Shown here one piece after another: positions 1-9,224 of a stretch of 64,000 bases of DNA (position 1 is its first letter; each line of letters begins with the position of its first letter). The stretch covers positions 1 to 64,000 of the forward strand of contig NZ_JAUFQV010000028.1 in the NCBI RefSeq assembly GCF_030409945.1, in the 5' to 3' direction. A model generated the notes under the pieces. The model did not search any database. It was not told the origin of the DNA and was given only the letters and a program-made list of their open reading frames with translations. Source of the DNA: Vibrio tapetis subsp. quintayensis. GTDB lineage: Bacteria; Pseudomonadota; Gammaproteobacteria; Enterobacterales; Vibrionaceae. The translations under genes were made by a program, and so were the position numbers.

Positions 1-57
1 CAGATTTAGGTTCTGGCGCCGCAAGGTGTGAGAGTTCAAGTCTCTCCGACCGCACCA
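1..57 (+). tRNA. tRNA-Leu (UAG), 3' part
   Basis: The window opens inside a leucine tRNA. Positions 1-16 form the anticodon arm; the seven-base loop carries TAG at 7-9. A short variable arm follows (17-29), then the T arm with TTCAAGT in its loop (30-46), the 3' acceptor strand, and an encoded CCA ending at 57. The acceptor 5' strand and D arm lie outside the window. In E. coli the equivalent leuW tRNA sits in a cluster next to ubiF and miaB, which matches the genes that follow here. Confidence 0.93.
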
Positions 58-85
58 TTATTTCTCTTGAGATATAGAGACGAAA

Positions 86-117
86 GAAACCCAGTATTTT
101 TATACTGGGTTTTCTTT
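86..117 (+). terminator. Intrinsic terminator of the tRNA transcript
   Basis: An eight-pair stem built on CCCAGTAT, extended by A-T pairs, closes a TTTT loop and is followed by a T-rich tract. It lies about 30 bases after the tRNA CCA and ends the tRNA operon. Confidence 0.85.
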
Positions 118-263
118 TACCTGAATTTTATCAAATGATTGCTAATGCATACATTCTGCTTAAATTTGCAGCCCATATCACTAATATTATCCAATCTCCC
201 CCTCTTCAAGTTCATTCGTTTATTACACAATAACAGTCACTTATTTTTTTGACTGTGGATCTC

Positions 264-1337
264 ATGAATAGACTACCTGTTTTAGTTGGTTGCTATACCG
301 ACAACAATACAAGCCAAGGGTTATACCGATTTCAACTGAATGTGATCACAGGTGAAATGACTGATCTGACACTTTATGTTGAAGCGACCAACCCATCATT
401 CACTTGTTCTACGAGCCATGGTTGCTACCTAAGTAGTGAGGTTCAAGCATCTGATTCACCATCATTGCGATTCGTTCCTCACTCAGAGTCTGATATTCCG
501 GTACCTAAGAATCAGCGACCTAACGCAGTTATCTCTGGAAATCACCCTTGCCATATCACCATTAGCCCCGATCAGCGACTCGCGATCACCTCTCAATATT
601 CATCGGGTAGCTTTAATATTTTTACACTCCACCAATCCGGACACGTAGAAGCATCAGTGGTGACATTGCAGCATCATGGTTCTGGACCAAACAAAGAACG
701 GCAAACTCAAGCTCATGCGCATCAAGCTGTATTTTTGAAACATTCTCACCAGTTCGCGACCGTTGACCTTGGTTCTGATGAAATTTGTTTATACCAGTAC
801 TCCGAATCTCAGCCATTCGATAAAACATCAGTAATATGCACACATAAAATCAACGCACCAGCAGGAAGTGGCCCAAGGCATCTCGTATTTAGTCACAATG
901 AAGATTATTGCTATGTAGTGTGTGAATTGAGTGAAACAGTATTGGTACTGGAGCGAGAAATCAACGTGGCGCAAGAAGTGAGTTGGAAGGTAATTCAACA
1001 GGTAGATATTTTGCCTGAAGAAGAAAAAGGCGAAGCAGCGGCGGCAATTAAGCTATCTCCTGATGGACAGTTCATTTATGTCTCTGGTCGGCATCAATCA
1101 AAAATAAGCTGGTTCTCTATTGATGCGCAAACCAGGACACTCACTTATGTCGATAGCATACCCACTCATGGTCATTTCCCACGTGACTTCAGTATTACAC
1201 CAGATGGTCAGTGGTTAATTGCGGCTAATCAGCACTCAAATAACATCATCAGTTACGCTCGCGATCTAGAGTCTGGCAAGTTAAACGCCACTGGCTTCGA
1301 ACTTAAGATAGACGCCCCAGTTTGCGTCGCGCTGTAA
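264..1337 (+). CDS. Lactonase-family seven-bladed beta-propeller protein (6-phosphogluconolactonase-like)
   Basis: About 357 residues. It begins close to the family's usual start (LVGCYTDN, compare the VGTYT motif) and carries repeated blade motifs such as HPCHITISPDQRLAI, GSGPRHLVFS, AAAIKLSPDGQFIYVSGR and HFPRDFSITPDGQWLIAANQ. This fits Pfam Lactonase/Pgl proteins, cytoplasmic enzymes that hydrolyse 6-phosphogluconolactone or related lactones. I chose the ATG at 264 over the in-frame TTG at 249, because the propeller starts right after this methionine; no strong ribosome-binding site supports either. It stands alone between a tRNA terminator and a shared terminator with the convergent ubiF. 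Real substrate unknown; many family members are annotated only by fold. Confidence 0.82.
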   Translation: MNRLPVLVGCYTDNNTSQGLYRFQLNVITGEMTDLTLYVEATNPSFTCSTSHGCYLSSEVQASDSPSLRFVPHSESDIPVPKNQRPNAVISGNHPCHITISPDQRLAITSQYSSGSFNIFTLHQSGHVEASVVTLQHHGSGPNKERQTQAHAHQAVFLKHSHQFATVDLGSDEICLYQYSESQPFDKTSVICTHKINAPAGSGPRHLVFSHNEDYCYVVCELSETVLVLEREINVAQEVSWKVIQQVDILPEEEKGEAAAAIKLSPDGQFIYVSGRHQSKISWFSIDAQTRTLTYVDSIPTHGHFPRDFSITPDGQWLIAANQHSNNIISYARDLESGKLNATGFELKIDAPVCVAL

Positions 1338-1354
1338 TTAATCCGTGGGTATAA

Positions 1355-1383
1355 AAAAGGAGAGCTATCATTGCTCTCCTTTT
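1355..1383. terminator. Bidirectional terminator between lactonase gene and ubiF
   Basis: Stem AAAAGGAGAGC pairs with GCTCTCCTTTT across a short loop. A-tracts on one side and T-tracts on the other let it work for both convergent genes. The core GGAGAGC/GCTCTCC recurs in the terminator at about 58.09 kb. Confidence 0.85.
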
Positions 1384-1411
1384 CCAAGTCGTCTGCTTAT
1401 CTTGAGTGTTG

Positions 1412-2569
1412 TTACAAACCTAATGCGTACTTCAAAACCTTTTGTTTCACAGGGCCCGTTTGATCAGCCAACTTTAAAATAGCGTTTCGTGCGAATTTAA
1501 GAGGTGCCAAGTCGTTACTAAACCCTTTATAAAAAACGTCCATCCCTGATTGCATGATCAAATTGTCGCAACGACGCGTACGTTGGTATTGGCTCATCGC
1601 TTGAGCCGTTAGCCCTTTATCTTCTACTGCCATCAATAGCGCAGCCACGTCTTTAAAACCAAGGTTCACACCCTGCCCAGCTAGCGGGTTAATCGTGTGC
1701 GCCGCATCACCAACTAAAACACACCGTTGTGCCACATAGGTCTGTGCATGACGACGAGTGAGAGGAAACGCGCCAGCTTGAAGCACCTCTATATCACCCA
1801 ATTCTTGAGGAAAGTGTTTGAGGATCTCGTCACGAAGTTTTTCGGGTGCTAAATTGACCAACTGGCGAATTCGATTTGGACTGTCATACCATACCAGCGA
1901 TCCTTGATGACCACACAAAGGTAGAAACGAACGAGGCCCGGTTGGAGTGAATTGCTGCCAAGTAATGTCTTGTTGTGCCAATTCGGTTTTAACATTCACC
2001 AACATACAATGTTGACGATAATCCCAAGCGGTCACACCAATACCGGCTAGTTCACGAACTTTCGAATTCGCACCATCAGCTCCCAGCACCCATTGGGCAT
2101 CAATACTCTGCCCAGAACTTAAATGCAGTGTGTTACTTTCAACGGTGAAATCCATTGATGTCATCGAATCCGGGCAAAAAGTCACCAAATTTGAGTAGTT
2201 AGAAAACTCTTGCCATAAACCCAACTGAATCAAGCGGTTTTCTACTATGAAGCCCAATTGGTCAAGTTGCAGTGAATCAGCACTAAAGCGGGTGCGGCAT
2301 TCAGGATGCTCCCACGTTTCTAACCGGCGATATGGACACACCCGCATTCCTTTTGTATGAGACCAGCTATTCAGTTGATTCAGTAAATCAACCGAAGTTT
2401 GAGAAATAGCAGACACTCGGATATCCATCGCTTGTTCGGCCGAGAAATCACTTGGAGCAAAGCCTTCAATGAGTGCGACCTGCTTGCCTTGCTTAGCAAA
2501 GCCAACAGCCAACGCTGCACCGACCATACCGCCACCAACAATGGCGACCTCAAACTGCTGATTATCCAT
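1412..2569 (-). CDS. ubiF: FAD-dependent ubiquinone hydroxylase UbiF
   Basis: 385 residues, the usual size for the UbiH/UbiF/VisC family of flavin monooxygenases that add hydroxyls to the ubiquinone ring. The N-terminal Rossmann motif reads AIVGGGMVGAALA (about residues 9-21), and the second FAD motif reads LVGDAAHTINPLAGQGVNLG (about 285-304). UbiF carries out the C6 hydroxylation of the demethoxyubiquinone intermediate. I call it UbiF rather than UbiH because it sits next to tRNA-Leu and divergent from miaB, as in E. coli. UbiH/UbiI paralogues would look similar, so the subfamily call rests partly on context. Confidence 0.88.
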   Translation of the reverse strand: MDNQQFEVAIVGGGMVGAALAVGFAKQGKQVALIEGFAPSDFSAEQAMDIRVSAISQTSVDLLNQLNSWSHTKGMRVCPYRRLETWEHPECRTRFSADSLQLDQLGFIVENRLIQLGLWQEFSNYSNLVTFCPDSMTSMDFTVESNTLHLSSGQSIDAQWVLGADGANSKVRELAGIGVTAWDYRQHCMLVNVKTELAQQDITWQQFTPTGPRSFLPLCGHQGSLVWYDSPNRIRQLVNLAPEKLRDEILKHFPQELGDIEVLQAGAFPLTRRHAQTYVAQRCVLVGDAAHTINPLAGQGVNLGFKDVAALLMAVEDKGLTAQAMSQYQRTRRCDNLIMQSGMDVFYKGFSNDLAPLKFARNAILKLADQTGPVKQKVLKYALGL

Positions 2570-2830
2570 ACTTCCACAACCTTGATTACTCGACTGTTTT
2601 TCATTGTACTCACTCCACCTCTATTTGCGAATAAAAATACCTTAACGCCTTTTGGGGTCAGTCAACGCGGCTGCGCCATAATCTTTGAAGCACCGCAACA
2701 TGAGAAGATTCATCGGATCGCTAGTCAGGCGGTTTCTAAACCAGTACAATACGCCGCTTGCCGCCACTTGGCGGAGATACACTGGGCGATTTGCTCCCTT
2801 AAATTAAACTAACGACCGAGCGAACATAAA

Positions 2831-4255
2831 ATGAGTAAGAAACTGCTAATTAAAACTTGGGGCTGCCAGATGAACGAATACGATTCGTCAAAAATGGCTG
2901 ACCTGCTAAATGCTGCAAATGGCTACGAGCTAACTGAAGTACCTGAGGAAGCAGACGTACTACTCTTGAATACGTGTTCAATCCGCGAAAAAGCACAAGA
3001 AAAAGTATTCCACCAGCTTGGTCGTTGGAAAAGACTGAAAGACAAAAAACCTGGCGTTGTGATTGGCGTCGGCGGCTGTGTTGCAACTCAAGAAGGCGAC
3101 CATATCCGTAAACGCGCACCATTTGTTGACGTGATCTTTGGCCCACAAACACTGCACCGTTTGCCACAGATGATCAAATCATCAAGCGACAACGAAGCGC
3201 CGGTTATGGATATCTCTTTCCCTGAAATCGAGAAATTCGATAACTTACCAGAACCTCGTGCAGAGGGAGCAACCGCATTTGTTTCAATCATGGAAGGTTG
3301 CTCTAAGTACTGCACATACTGTGTAGTACCTTATACTCGTGGTGAAGAAGTAAGCCGTCCAATGGATGACGTATTATTCGAAGTGGCTCAACTTGCAGAG
3401 CAAGGCGTGCGTGAAGTGAACCTACTCGGTCAAAACGTAAATGCCTTCCGCGGCCCAACTCACGATGGCGACATTTGTAGTTTTGCTGAGTTATTGCGCA
3501 TGGTAGCTTCTATCGATGGTATTGACCGTATTCGCTTTACCACCAGTCACCCACTAGAGTTCACTGACGACATCATTGAAGTGTACGAAGACACGCCTGA
3601 ACTAGTAAGCTTCTTACACTTACCAGTACAGTCTGGTTCTGACCGCATTCTAACGATGATGAAACGTCCACACACTGCGATCGAATACAAATCTATCATT
3701 CGTAAGCTTCGTAAAGCGCGACCAGACATTCAGATCAGTTCAGATTTCATTGTTGCCTTCCCAGGTGAAAGCGACAAAGATTTCCAAGACACAATGAAGC
3801 TGATTAAAGAAGTGGATTTTGATATGAGCTTTAGCTTCGTATTCTCTCCTCGCCCAGGTACGCCTGCAGCCGATTACCCATGTGATTTAAGCGAGCAAAC
3901 CAAGAAAGAGCGTTTATACGAACTTCAACAGCAAGTGAACAGCCAAGCAATGCGCTTCTCTCGCTTAATGCTAGGTACAGAACAGCGCGTATTGGTTGAA
4001 GGCCCTTCGAAAAAGAACCTAATGGAATTGCGTGCCCGTACCGAAAATAACCGCGTTGTTAACTTTGAAGGCTCTGCGGATCTTATTGGCCAATTCGTTG
4101 ATGTGAAAATCGTCGACGTATTTACTAACTCATTGCGTGGCGAGCTTATCCGCACAGAGAAAGACATGGATCTACGTAGTGTCATGTCACCAACACAAAT
4201 GATGGCAAAAACTCGCAGAGAAGATGAGCTAGGTGTTGCAACTTTCACGCCTTAG
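2831..4255 (+). CDS. miaB: tRNA-2-methylthio-N6-dimethylallyladenosine synthase MiaB
   Basis: 474 residues, full length. A radical-SAM methylthiotransferase that converts i6A37 to ms2i6A37 in tRNAs reading UNN codons. The N-terminal domain holds the three cysteines of the auxiliary 4Fe-4S cluster ([23 protein letters not shown]). The radical SAM motif is CSKYCTYC at about residues 157-164, and the C-terminal TRAM domain occupies roughly the last 70 residues. The long divergent space toward ubiF (about 260 bases) holds its promoter, which I could not place with confidence. A strong terminator follows before ybeZ, although the two are often co-transcribed in relatives. Confidence 0.97.
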   Translation: MSKKLLIKTWGCQMNEYDSSKMADLLNAANGYELTEVPEEADVLLLNTCSIREKAQEKVFHQLGRWKRLKDKKPGVVIGVGGCVATQEGDHIRKRAPFVDVIFGPQTLHRLPQMIKSSSDNEAPVMDISFPEIEKFDNLPEPRAEGATAFVSIMEGCSKYCTYCVVPYTRGEEVSRPMDDVLFEVAQLAEQGVREVNLLGQNVNAFRGPTHDGDICSFAELLRMVASIDGIDRIRFTTSHPLEFTDDIIEVYEDTPELVSFLHLPVQSGSDRILTMMKRPHTAIEYKSIIRKLRKARPDIQISSDFIVAFPGESDKDFQDTMKLIKEVDFDMSFSFVFSPRPGTPAADYPCDLSEQTKKERLYELQQQVNSQAMRFSRLMLGTEQRVLVEGPSKKNLMELRARTENNRVVNFEGSADLIGQFVDVKIVDVFTNSLRGELIRTEKDMDLRSVMSPTQMMAKTRREDELGVATFTP

Positions 4256-4277
4256 TGTCTAAATAAAGACTAATATT

Positions 4278-4307
4278 AAAGAGCCCGGTTTTTAATCGGG
4301 CTCTTTT
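4278..4307 (+). terminator. Terminator after miaB
   Basis: Stem AAAGAGCCCG/CGGGCTCTTT with an A/T-rich loop and a trailing T run. It separates miaB from the ybeZ operon. Confidence 0.85.
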
Positions 4308-4402
4308 GAATCCGAACACTAACAGCAACCGGAATGCATTCATGTTACCTCGACGTTGTAACGCATCGATTCCGTGCTGGTTTGCCAATAAGTGAGGCTA
4401 CA

Positions 4403-5491
4403 TTGAGCAATAAAATCATTACTTTAGAAATCGATTTAGAACCTTCCGATAACCAGCGTCTTGCAAGTTTATGCGGCCCATTTGATGACAACATTAAACA
4501 AATTGAACGCCGTCTAGGTGTCGAAATAAATCATCGCAGCAATGCATTCTCTATCGTGGGTCAGCCACATACATCAGCAGCGGCTCTCGAAATATTAAAG
4601 ACGCTCTATGTCAACACAGCGCCTGTACGTGGCAACATTCCAGACATTGAGCCGGAAGATATTCATTTAGCTATTAAAGAAACCGGCGCACTTGAACAAA
4701 TCACAAGTCACGATTTCCAGCCAGGTAAAGAAGTCTTCGTTCGTACCAAAAAAGGCATTATTAAGCCTCGTACACCGAACCAAAGCCAATACCTGGTTAA
4801 TATGGTTACGCACGACATTAGCTTCGGTATTGGGCCGGCTGGTACAGGTAAAACCTACCTAGCGGTTGCAGCAGCGGTAGACGCACTAGAGCGCCAAGAG
4901 ATTCGCCGTATTTTGCTTACGCGACCAGCGGTTGAAGCCGGTGAGAAATTAGGTTTTCTGCCGGGTGATTTGAGCCAAAAAGTAGACCCATACTTACGCC
5001 CTCTTTACGATGCATTGTTTGAAATGCTTGGCTTTGAGCGTGTAGAAAAACTCATTGAGCGCAACGTCATCGAAGTCGCACCGCTTGCGTACATGCGTGG
5101 ACGCACACTCAACGATGCTTTTATCATTTTAGATGAAAGCCAAAATACTACCGTTGAGCAAATGAAAATGTTCCTGACGCGTATCGGCTTTAACTCGCGT
5201 GCGGTGATCACAGGTGATGTCACCCAAATCGACTTACCTCGTGGTGCTAAATCAGGCCTAAGACACGCGATTGAAGTGTTAAGCGATGTAGATGAAATCA
5301 GCTTTAACTTCTTCCAAGCCGACGACGTTGTGCGCCACCCCGTCGTAGCTCGCATTGTTACTGCGTATGAAAAATGGGAAGCAAAAGACTCCAAAGAACG
5401 TAAAGAGCGCGAACGTCAACGTCGTGAAGAATACGCCCCAAAACAAGTTGAAACTACACAACCAAGCACAACTACACCAGGTAACGAATAA
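4403..5491 (+). CDS. ybeZ: PhoH-like ATPase YbeZ
   Basis: 362 residues from a TTG start at 4403. The frame is open further upstream to an ATG at 4334, but the conserved family start (SNKIITLEIDLEP) follows the TTG, and GTGAGG lies five bases before it. An N-terminal KH-like region comes first, then the PhoH ATPase core with Walker A GPAGTGKT and Walker B IILDESQN. The C-terminus is rich in K, R, E and Q. YbeZ associates with the YbeY RNase in ribosome maturation and quality control, and the ybeY ATG follows its stop codon directly. The neighbours ybeY, corC and lnt complete the standard operon. Confidence 0.94.
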   Translation: MSNKIITLEIDLEPSDNQRLASLCGPFDDNIKQIERRLGVEINHRSNAFSIVGQPHTSAAALEILKTLYVNTAPVRGNIPDIEPEDIHLAIKETGALEQITSHDFQPGKEVFVRTKKGIIKPRTPNQSQYLVNMVTHDISFGIGPAGTGKTYLAVAAAVDALERQEIRRILLTRPAVEAGEKLGFLPGDLSQKVDPYLRPLYDALFEMLGFERVEKLIERNVIEVAPLAYMRGRTLNDAFIILDESQNTTVEQMKMFLTRIGFNSRAVITGDVTQIDLPRGAKSGLRHAIEVLSDVDEISFNFFQADDVVRHPVVARIVTAYEKWEAKDSKERKERERQRREEYAPKQVETTQPSTTTPGNE

Positions 5492-5956
5492 ATGACTATC
5501 GAACTTGATCTGCAACTTGCTGTCGAAAGTGAAAGTGGCTTGCCAAGTGAGCAAGACTTTCAACAATGGTTAACAAAAGCGGTCAGCTTGTTTCAGGCGC
5601 AAGCCGAAGTCACCATTCGCATTGTTGATGTAAAAGAAAGCCACCAGCTAAACCATGAGTACCGTGGAAAAGACAAACCAACCAATGTGTTGTCTTTTCC
5701 TTTTGAGGCACCTCCCGGGATGGAAATCGATCTATTAGGCGATCTCATCATTTGCCGTCAAGTTGTCGAAAGTGAAGCAAAAGAGCAGAATAAAACCCTG
5801 CAATCACATTGGGCGCATATGGTTGTACATGGCAGCTTGCATCTGTTAGGTTATGATCATATTGATGACGAAGAAGCCGACGAAATGGAAGCTCTCGAAA
5901 CAGAAATTATGCAATCTATGGGCTTCGAAGACCCATACATCGCAGAAAAACAATAG
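5492..5956 (+). CDS. ybeY: Endoribonuclease YbeY
   Basis: 154 residues, the usual length for this single-strand-specific metallo-RNase involved in 16S rRNA 3' maturation and 70S ribosome quality control. The zinc-binding H-x3-H-x5-H signature is intact as [11 protein letters not shown] at about residues 112-122, and the conserved [10 protein letters not shown] segment lies at about 61-70. The start codon abuts the ybeZ stop, so translation is probably coupled. The stop codon falls inside a small palindromic repeat tract that links to corC. Confidence 0.95.
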   Translation: MTIELDLQLAVESESGLPSEQDFQQWLTKAVSLFQAQAEVTIRIVDVKESHQLNHEYRGKDKPTNVLSFPFEAPPGMEIDLLGDLIICRQVVESEAKEQNKTLQSHWAHMVVHGSLHLLGYDHIDDEEADEMEALETEIMQSMGFEDPYIAEKQ

Positions 5957-5983
5957 TAGCCAGCTTTAGCCTTTAGCCTACTA
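5954..5983. repeat. Small palindromic TTTAGCC repeat at the end of ybeY
   Basis: TAGTAG and CTACTA flank two direct copies of TTTAGCC, starting at the ybeY stop codon. It belongs to a set of degenerate TTTAGC/GCTTC-type tracts seen after stop codons elsewhere in the window (22.32, 28.90, 48.12 and 59.43 kb). No terminator T run, so it may be an RNA-processing or stability element within the operon. Function unknown. Confidence 0.45.
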
Positions 5984-6029
5984 TAAAGTGTGCTATCACA
6001 CATTTGATAGCGATAACGACAGAGAACTA

Positions 6030-6920
6030 ATGAACGCCGATAATCAACCTCCTCCTTCGGAAGGAAAAACTGAAGGTCCGAGTAGAAAGTCCTTCTTTGA
6101 ACGCCTAGGTCAAATTTTTCAAGGTGATCCAAAAGATCGCCAAGAGCTTGTAGATGTCATCCGTGACTCTGAAGTAAATGACCTGATAGACCACGACACT
6201 CGAGACATGCTCGAAGGAGTCATGGAAATATCAGAGATGCGTGTACGTGACATCATGTTGCCACGCTCTCAAATGGTCACCGTTGAACGAACCGATGATT
6301 TAGATGCACTGGTTGCACTTCTCACCGACGCTCAACACTCTCGCTACCCAGTAATTAGCGAAGATAAAGACCATGTAGAAGGCATTCTATTAGCGAAGGA
6401 CCTACTTAAATACTTAGGATCAGACAGCGCCGATTTTGATATCGAGCAAGTTATCCGCCAAGCCGTCGTCGTACCTGAAAGTAAGCGAGTCGATCGCCTA
6501 CTGAAAGAGTTTCGCGAAGAACGTTACCACATGGCCATCGTCGTCGATGAGTTTGGTGGCGTTTCAGGCCTTGTGACCATTGAAGATATCCTTGAAGAAA
6601 TTGTTGGGGAAATTGAAGATGAGTTTGATGACGAAGAAGAAGTCGACATTCGCAAACTGAGTAAGCACACATTTGCCGTCAAAGCCCTGACGACGATTGA
6701 AGAGTTTAACGACACCTTCGGTACCAACTTCAGCGACAACGAAGTGGATACAGTGGGGGGGATGGTAATGACCAGCTTTGGCCACTTGCCATCTCGCGGT
6801 GAAATAGTCGAAATTGACGGCTATAACTTCAAAGTAACCGCAGCTGATAACCGTCGAGTCGTACAACTTCAAGTGACGATTCCAGATAGCCAGCCTCTTC
6901 CTGCAACTGAAGAAGAATAA
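6030..6920 (+). CDS. corC: CorC/YbeX-type CBS-domain protein
   Basis: 297 residues. An acidic, proline-rich N-terminus is followed by two CBS motifs (around [15 protein letters not shown] and the [14 protein letters not shown] segment) and the C-terminal CorC_HlyC domain. The start is the ATG of MNADNQPP; upstream in-frame codons are not conserved. CorC family proteins bind adenosine nucleotides and influence Mg2+/Co2+ export. In E. coli ybeX sits in this same operon and has been tied to ribosome physiology. Cytoplasmic; no membrane segments. It lies between ybeY and lnt as in other gammaproteobacteria. Confidence 0.93.
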   Translation: MNADNQPPPSEGKTEGPSRKSFFERLGQIFQGDPKDRQELVDVIRDSEVNDLIDHDTRDMLEGVMEISEMRVRDIMLPRSQMVTVERTDDLDALVALLTDAQHSRYPVISEDKDHVEGILLAKDLLKYLGSDSADFDIEQVIRQAVVVPESKRVDRLLKEFREERYHMAIVVDEFGGVSGLVTIEDILEEIVGEIEDEFDDEEEVDIRKLSKHTFAVKALTTIEEFNDTFGTNFSDNEVDTVGGMVMTSFGHLPSRGEIVEIDGYNFKVTAADNRRVVQLQVTIPDSQPLPATEEE

Positions 6921-6981
6921 AGTATTCACTCCTAGCGCCACAAACTGCGCTAGGAGCTGAATTAACGAAAAGAATAGACAG

Positions 6982-8511
6982 ATGATACAGAAATGGATTC
7001 ATCGCCTGTGGCGGCCTTTAGTGGCCGTTTTTATTGGCGCCTCAACTACCCTTGCATTCGCTCCCTATCAGATGTGGCTTTTCGCCATAATTAGCCCAAC
7101 AGTACTTTTACTGCTATTAAACCAAGTGAAAACCAAACAAGCTTTAGCTATTGGCTATGCATGGGGCTTTGGTCAATTCGCAACTGGGATCAGCTGGGTA
7201 CACGTCAGTATTGATAACTTTGGTGGCATGCCAAAACCGGTCAGCGTGCTGCTGATGACAGGCTTGGTTGGTTATCTTGCAATTTATCCCGCTCTGTTCG
7301 CTGGCGCATTGAATCGCTGGTTCTACAAACCTAATTGGCTAAAGCTACTCATTGGTGCTCCCGTCTTGTGGCTAATATCAGAATGGCTACGTGGCTGGGT
7401 AATGACAGGTTTCCCTTGGTTAACATTGGGTTACAGTCAAATAGACAGCCCATTGGCCAGCTTTGCGCCTATTGGCGGGGTTGACCTCATCTCTTACGTG
7501 CTGCTGCTCGTAAGTGGCGCCATCAGTATGGCTCTGCTTGAAAGAAAAGTCGCTTACCTCGCGATGCCTGCGGCCTTGTTTGCTCTTTCCGGCGGGCTTC
7601 AATCGGTACAATGGGTAAAAGAAGATCCACAAAGTGAAACTTTGGTCGCCTTAATTCAAGGCAATATCGCTCAAGACTTAAAATGGCTACCAAGCCAGCG
7701 CTGGCCAACATTGATGCGCTACACCGATCTCAGCCGTGAAAATTGGGATGCCGATATCATCATTTGGCCAGAGGCCGCCATTCCTGCATTCGAACGAGAG
7801 CTTCCTTCGTTTTTGCACAACCTCGACTCTGCAGCCAAGATGAATCACACGGCGCTGATCACCGGAGTTGTCACTCAGCCTAAACGAAACCAGTATTACA
7901 ACAGCATTATATCTTTAGGTAGTAACGAACACGGTGAGTACAACTACGAGACTCAACCTCGCTACAACAAACATCACTTATTGCCTTTTGGTGAGTTCGT
8001 GCCATTTGAAGCTATTTTAAGGCCACTGGCTCCTTTCTTTAATTTGCCGATGTCTTCTTTTAGCCGCGGGGACTTTGTTCAAACGAATATTGAAGCAAAC
8101 GGTCGCCACCTTGCCCCGGCTCTTTGTTATGAAATCATCTTTAACGAACAAGTTAGGCAGAACATTACCGAACAAACAGATTTTATCTTAACGCTGTCTA
8201 ATGATGCTTGGTTTGGCCGCTCAATAGGCCCACTACAACACATGGAAATTGCTCGCATGCGTGCGTTAGAGTTAGGTAAACCGGTAATCCGTACCACCAA
8301 CAATGGCGTAACCGCGATCGCCGATTATCAAGGCAAAATCATCAGTGAAGTACCGCAGTTTGAAACCCAAGTATTAAAGACAACCGTAACGTCTACGACT
8401 GGCATGACGCCATATAGGCATGTAGGTACATGGCCCTTGTATATTTTGGTTGGGCTAAGTTTGGCTTTAGGCTTTATGATGGCGAGGTTAAAGGCTAAAG
8501 ACGATGATTAG
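6982..8511 (+). CDS. lnt: Apolipoprotein N-acyltransferase Lnt
   Basis: 509 residues. Inner-membrane enzyme that adds the third acyl chain to the N-terminal cysteine of lipoproteins. About six hydrophobic segments fill the first 200 residues, followed by a periplasmic nitrilase-like domain and a final transmembrane helix at the C-terminus. The catalytic triad is visible: Glu in IWPEAAIP, Lys in [12 protein letters not shown], and Cys in PALCYEIIF. Last gene of the ybeZ-ybeY-corC-lnt operon; convergent with the ybeL-like gene. Confidence 0.96.
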   Translation: MIQKWIHRLWRPLVAVFIGASTTLAFAPYQMWLFAIISPTVLLLLLNQVKTKQALAIGYAWGFGQFATGISWVHVSIDNFGGMPKPVSVLLMTGLVGYLAIYPALFAGALNRWFYKPNWLKLLIGAPVLWLISEWLRGWVMTGFPWLTLGYSQIDSPLASFAPIGGVDLISYVLLLVSGAISMALLERKVAYLAMPAALFALSGGLQSVQWVKEDPQSETLVALIQGNIAQDLKWLPSQRWPTLMRYTDLSRENWDADIIIWPEAAIPAFERELPSFLHNLDSAAKMNHTALITGVVTQPKRNQYYNSIISLGSNEHGEYNYETQPRYNKHHLLPFGEFVPFEAILRPLAPFFNLPMSSFSRGDFVQTNIEANGRHLAPALCYEIIFNEQVRQNITEQTDFILTLSNDAWFGRSIGPLQHMEIARMRALELGKPVIRTTNNGVTAIADYQGKIISEVPQFETQVLKTTVTSTTGMTPYRHVGTWPLYILVGLSLALGFMMARLKAKDDD

Positions 8512-8552
8512 AATTGTGCTGCCGCTCTAGCATTGATGCCGCTTTTTTAACG

Positions 8553-8598
8553 ACGAAGCGGCCTAGCCCTCTTGCTATAGAGGTCTCGACCGCTTCGT
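8553..8598. repeat. Nested inverted repeat between lnt and the ybeL-like gene
   Basis: Outer perfect 9-bp arms ACGAAGCGG (8553-8561) and CCGCTTCGT (8590-8598) enclose inner 5-bp arms CCTCT (8568-8572) and AGAGG (8579-8583). A further short GC-rich dyad (AGGCG/CGCCT) follows at about 8605-8620. A T run (GCTTTTTT) lies just upstream rather than downstream on the plus strand, so this is not a textbook terminator, although it sits between two convergent genes. Confidence 0.6.
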
Positions 8599-8634
8599 GC
8601 CCTCAAGGCGAAGCCCGCCTGATGAGCTATCTAT

Positions 8635-9108
8635 TTATGGTTTCAATGCATGGCGTGTAAACGCGCCGCTACCGCATTTACTGCAAGACTCAATGCTTGT
8701 CGGGTGAGTATATCGCGTTTTATGGTTGCACTTATCGCACACTAAATATCCTAAGCCAATGACATCCCCTACTTGATATAGACCTCGGTGTTCTAAATCA
8801 AGGAAAAGCTCTTGCCACTCAACTTGGGTCTTGTCTGTGATATCGAGCAAACCTTGCCAAATGGAATCTGACAACATCAAATAAAACGGGCTGTTTTCTT
8901 TATCTTGTTGATAGTTATCTGCGAACTCTTTGAGATCAGATTTCACATAGGCAGATATTAGTGCCATTTCGTCTTTGGTCATATCACTGGCCGCAGACAC
9001 CACTTCCGCCGACGTATCCACTGCCCTTTCTAACTCTTCTGGGCTGTGTTTTAGTGTATCGACGACACCTTCTAGCATCTCTTCGTAACTGGCTTTACGC
9101 TTAGGCAT
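8635..9108 (-). CDS. YbeL-like zinc-ribbon protein (DUF1451)
   Basis: 157 residues from the ATG at 9108, which has an excellent Shine-Dalgarno (CGGAGGTG) eight bases upstream; the longer open frame is unsupported. The N-terminal part is charged and helical (KASYEEMLEGVV). The C-terminal zinc ribbon has two CxxC pairs, CDKC and CSKC, separated by about 15 residues. E. coli ybeL is likewise adjacent to and divergent from leuS. Molecular role unknown for the family. Confidence 0.85.
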   Translation of the reverse strand: MPKRKASYEEMLEGVVDTLKHSPEELERAVDTSAEVVSAASDMTKDEMALISAYVKSDLKEFADNYQQDKENSPFYLMLSDSIWQGLLDITDKTQVEWQELFLDLEHRGLYQVGDVIGLGYLVCDKCNHKTRYTHPTSIESCSKCGSGAFTRHALKP

Positions 9109-9224
9109 TAAACACCTCCGTGCATTGGCTATTGTTGACTGTCTCTCCTTTATGTATTCTATGCTGATCAAAACGAATCTGATCTAACCGATCTCACAAA
9201 TTCCAAGATAACCGGATATCATCG

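Noticed and set aside
2399..2812. Plus-strand open frame of 137 codons across the ubiF start
   Set aside because: It is antisense to the conserved N-terminus of ubiF and has no family resemblance.
8512..8552. Intrinsic terminator for lnt based on GCCGCTTTTTT
   Set aside because: The two GCCGC copies are direct repeats, so they cannot form a stem before the T run.
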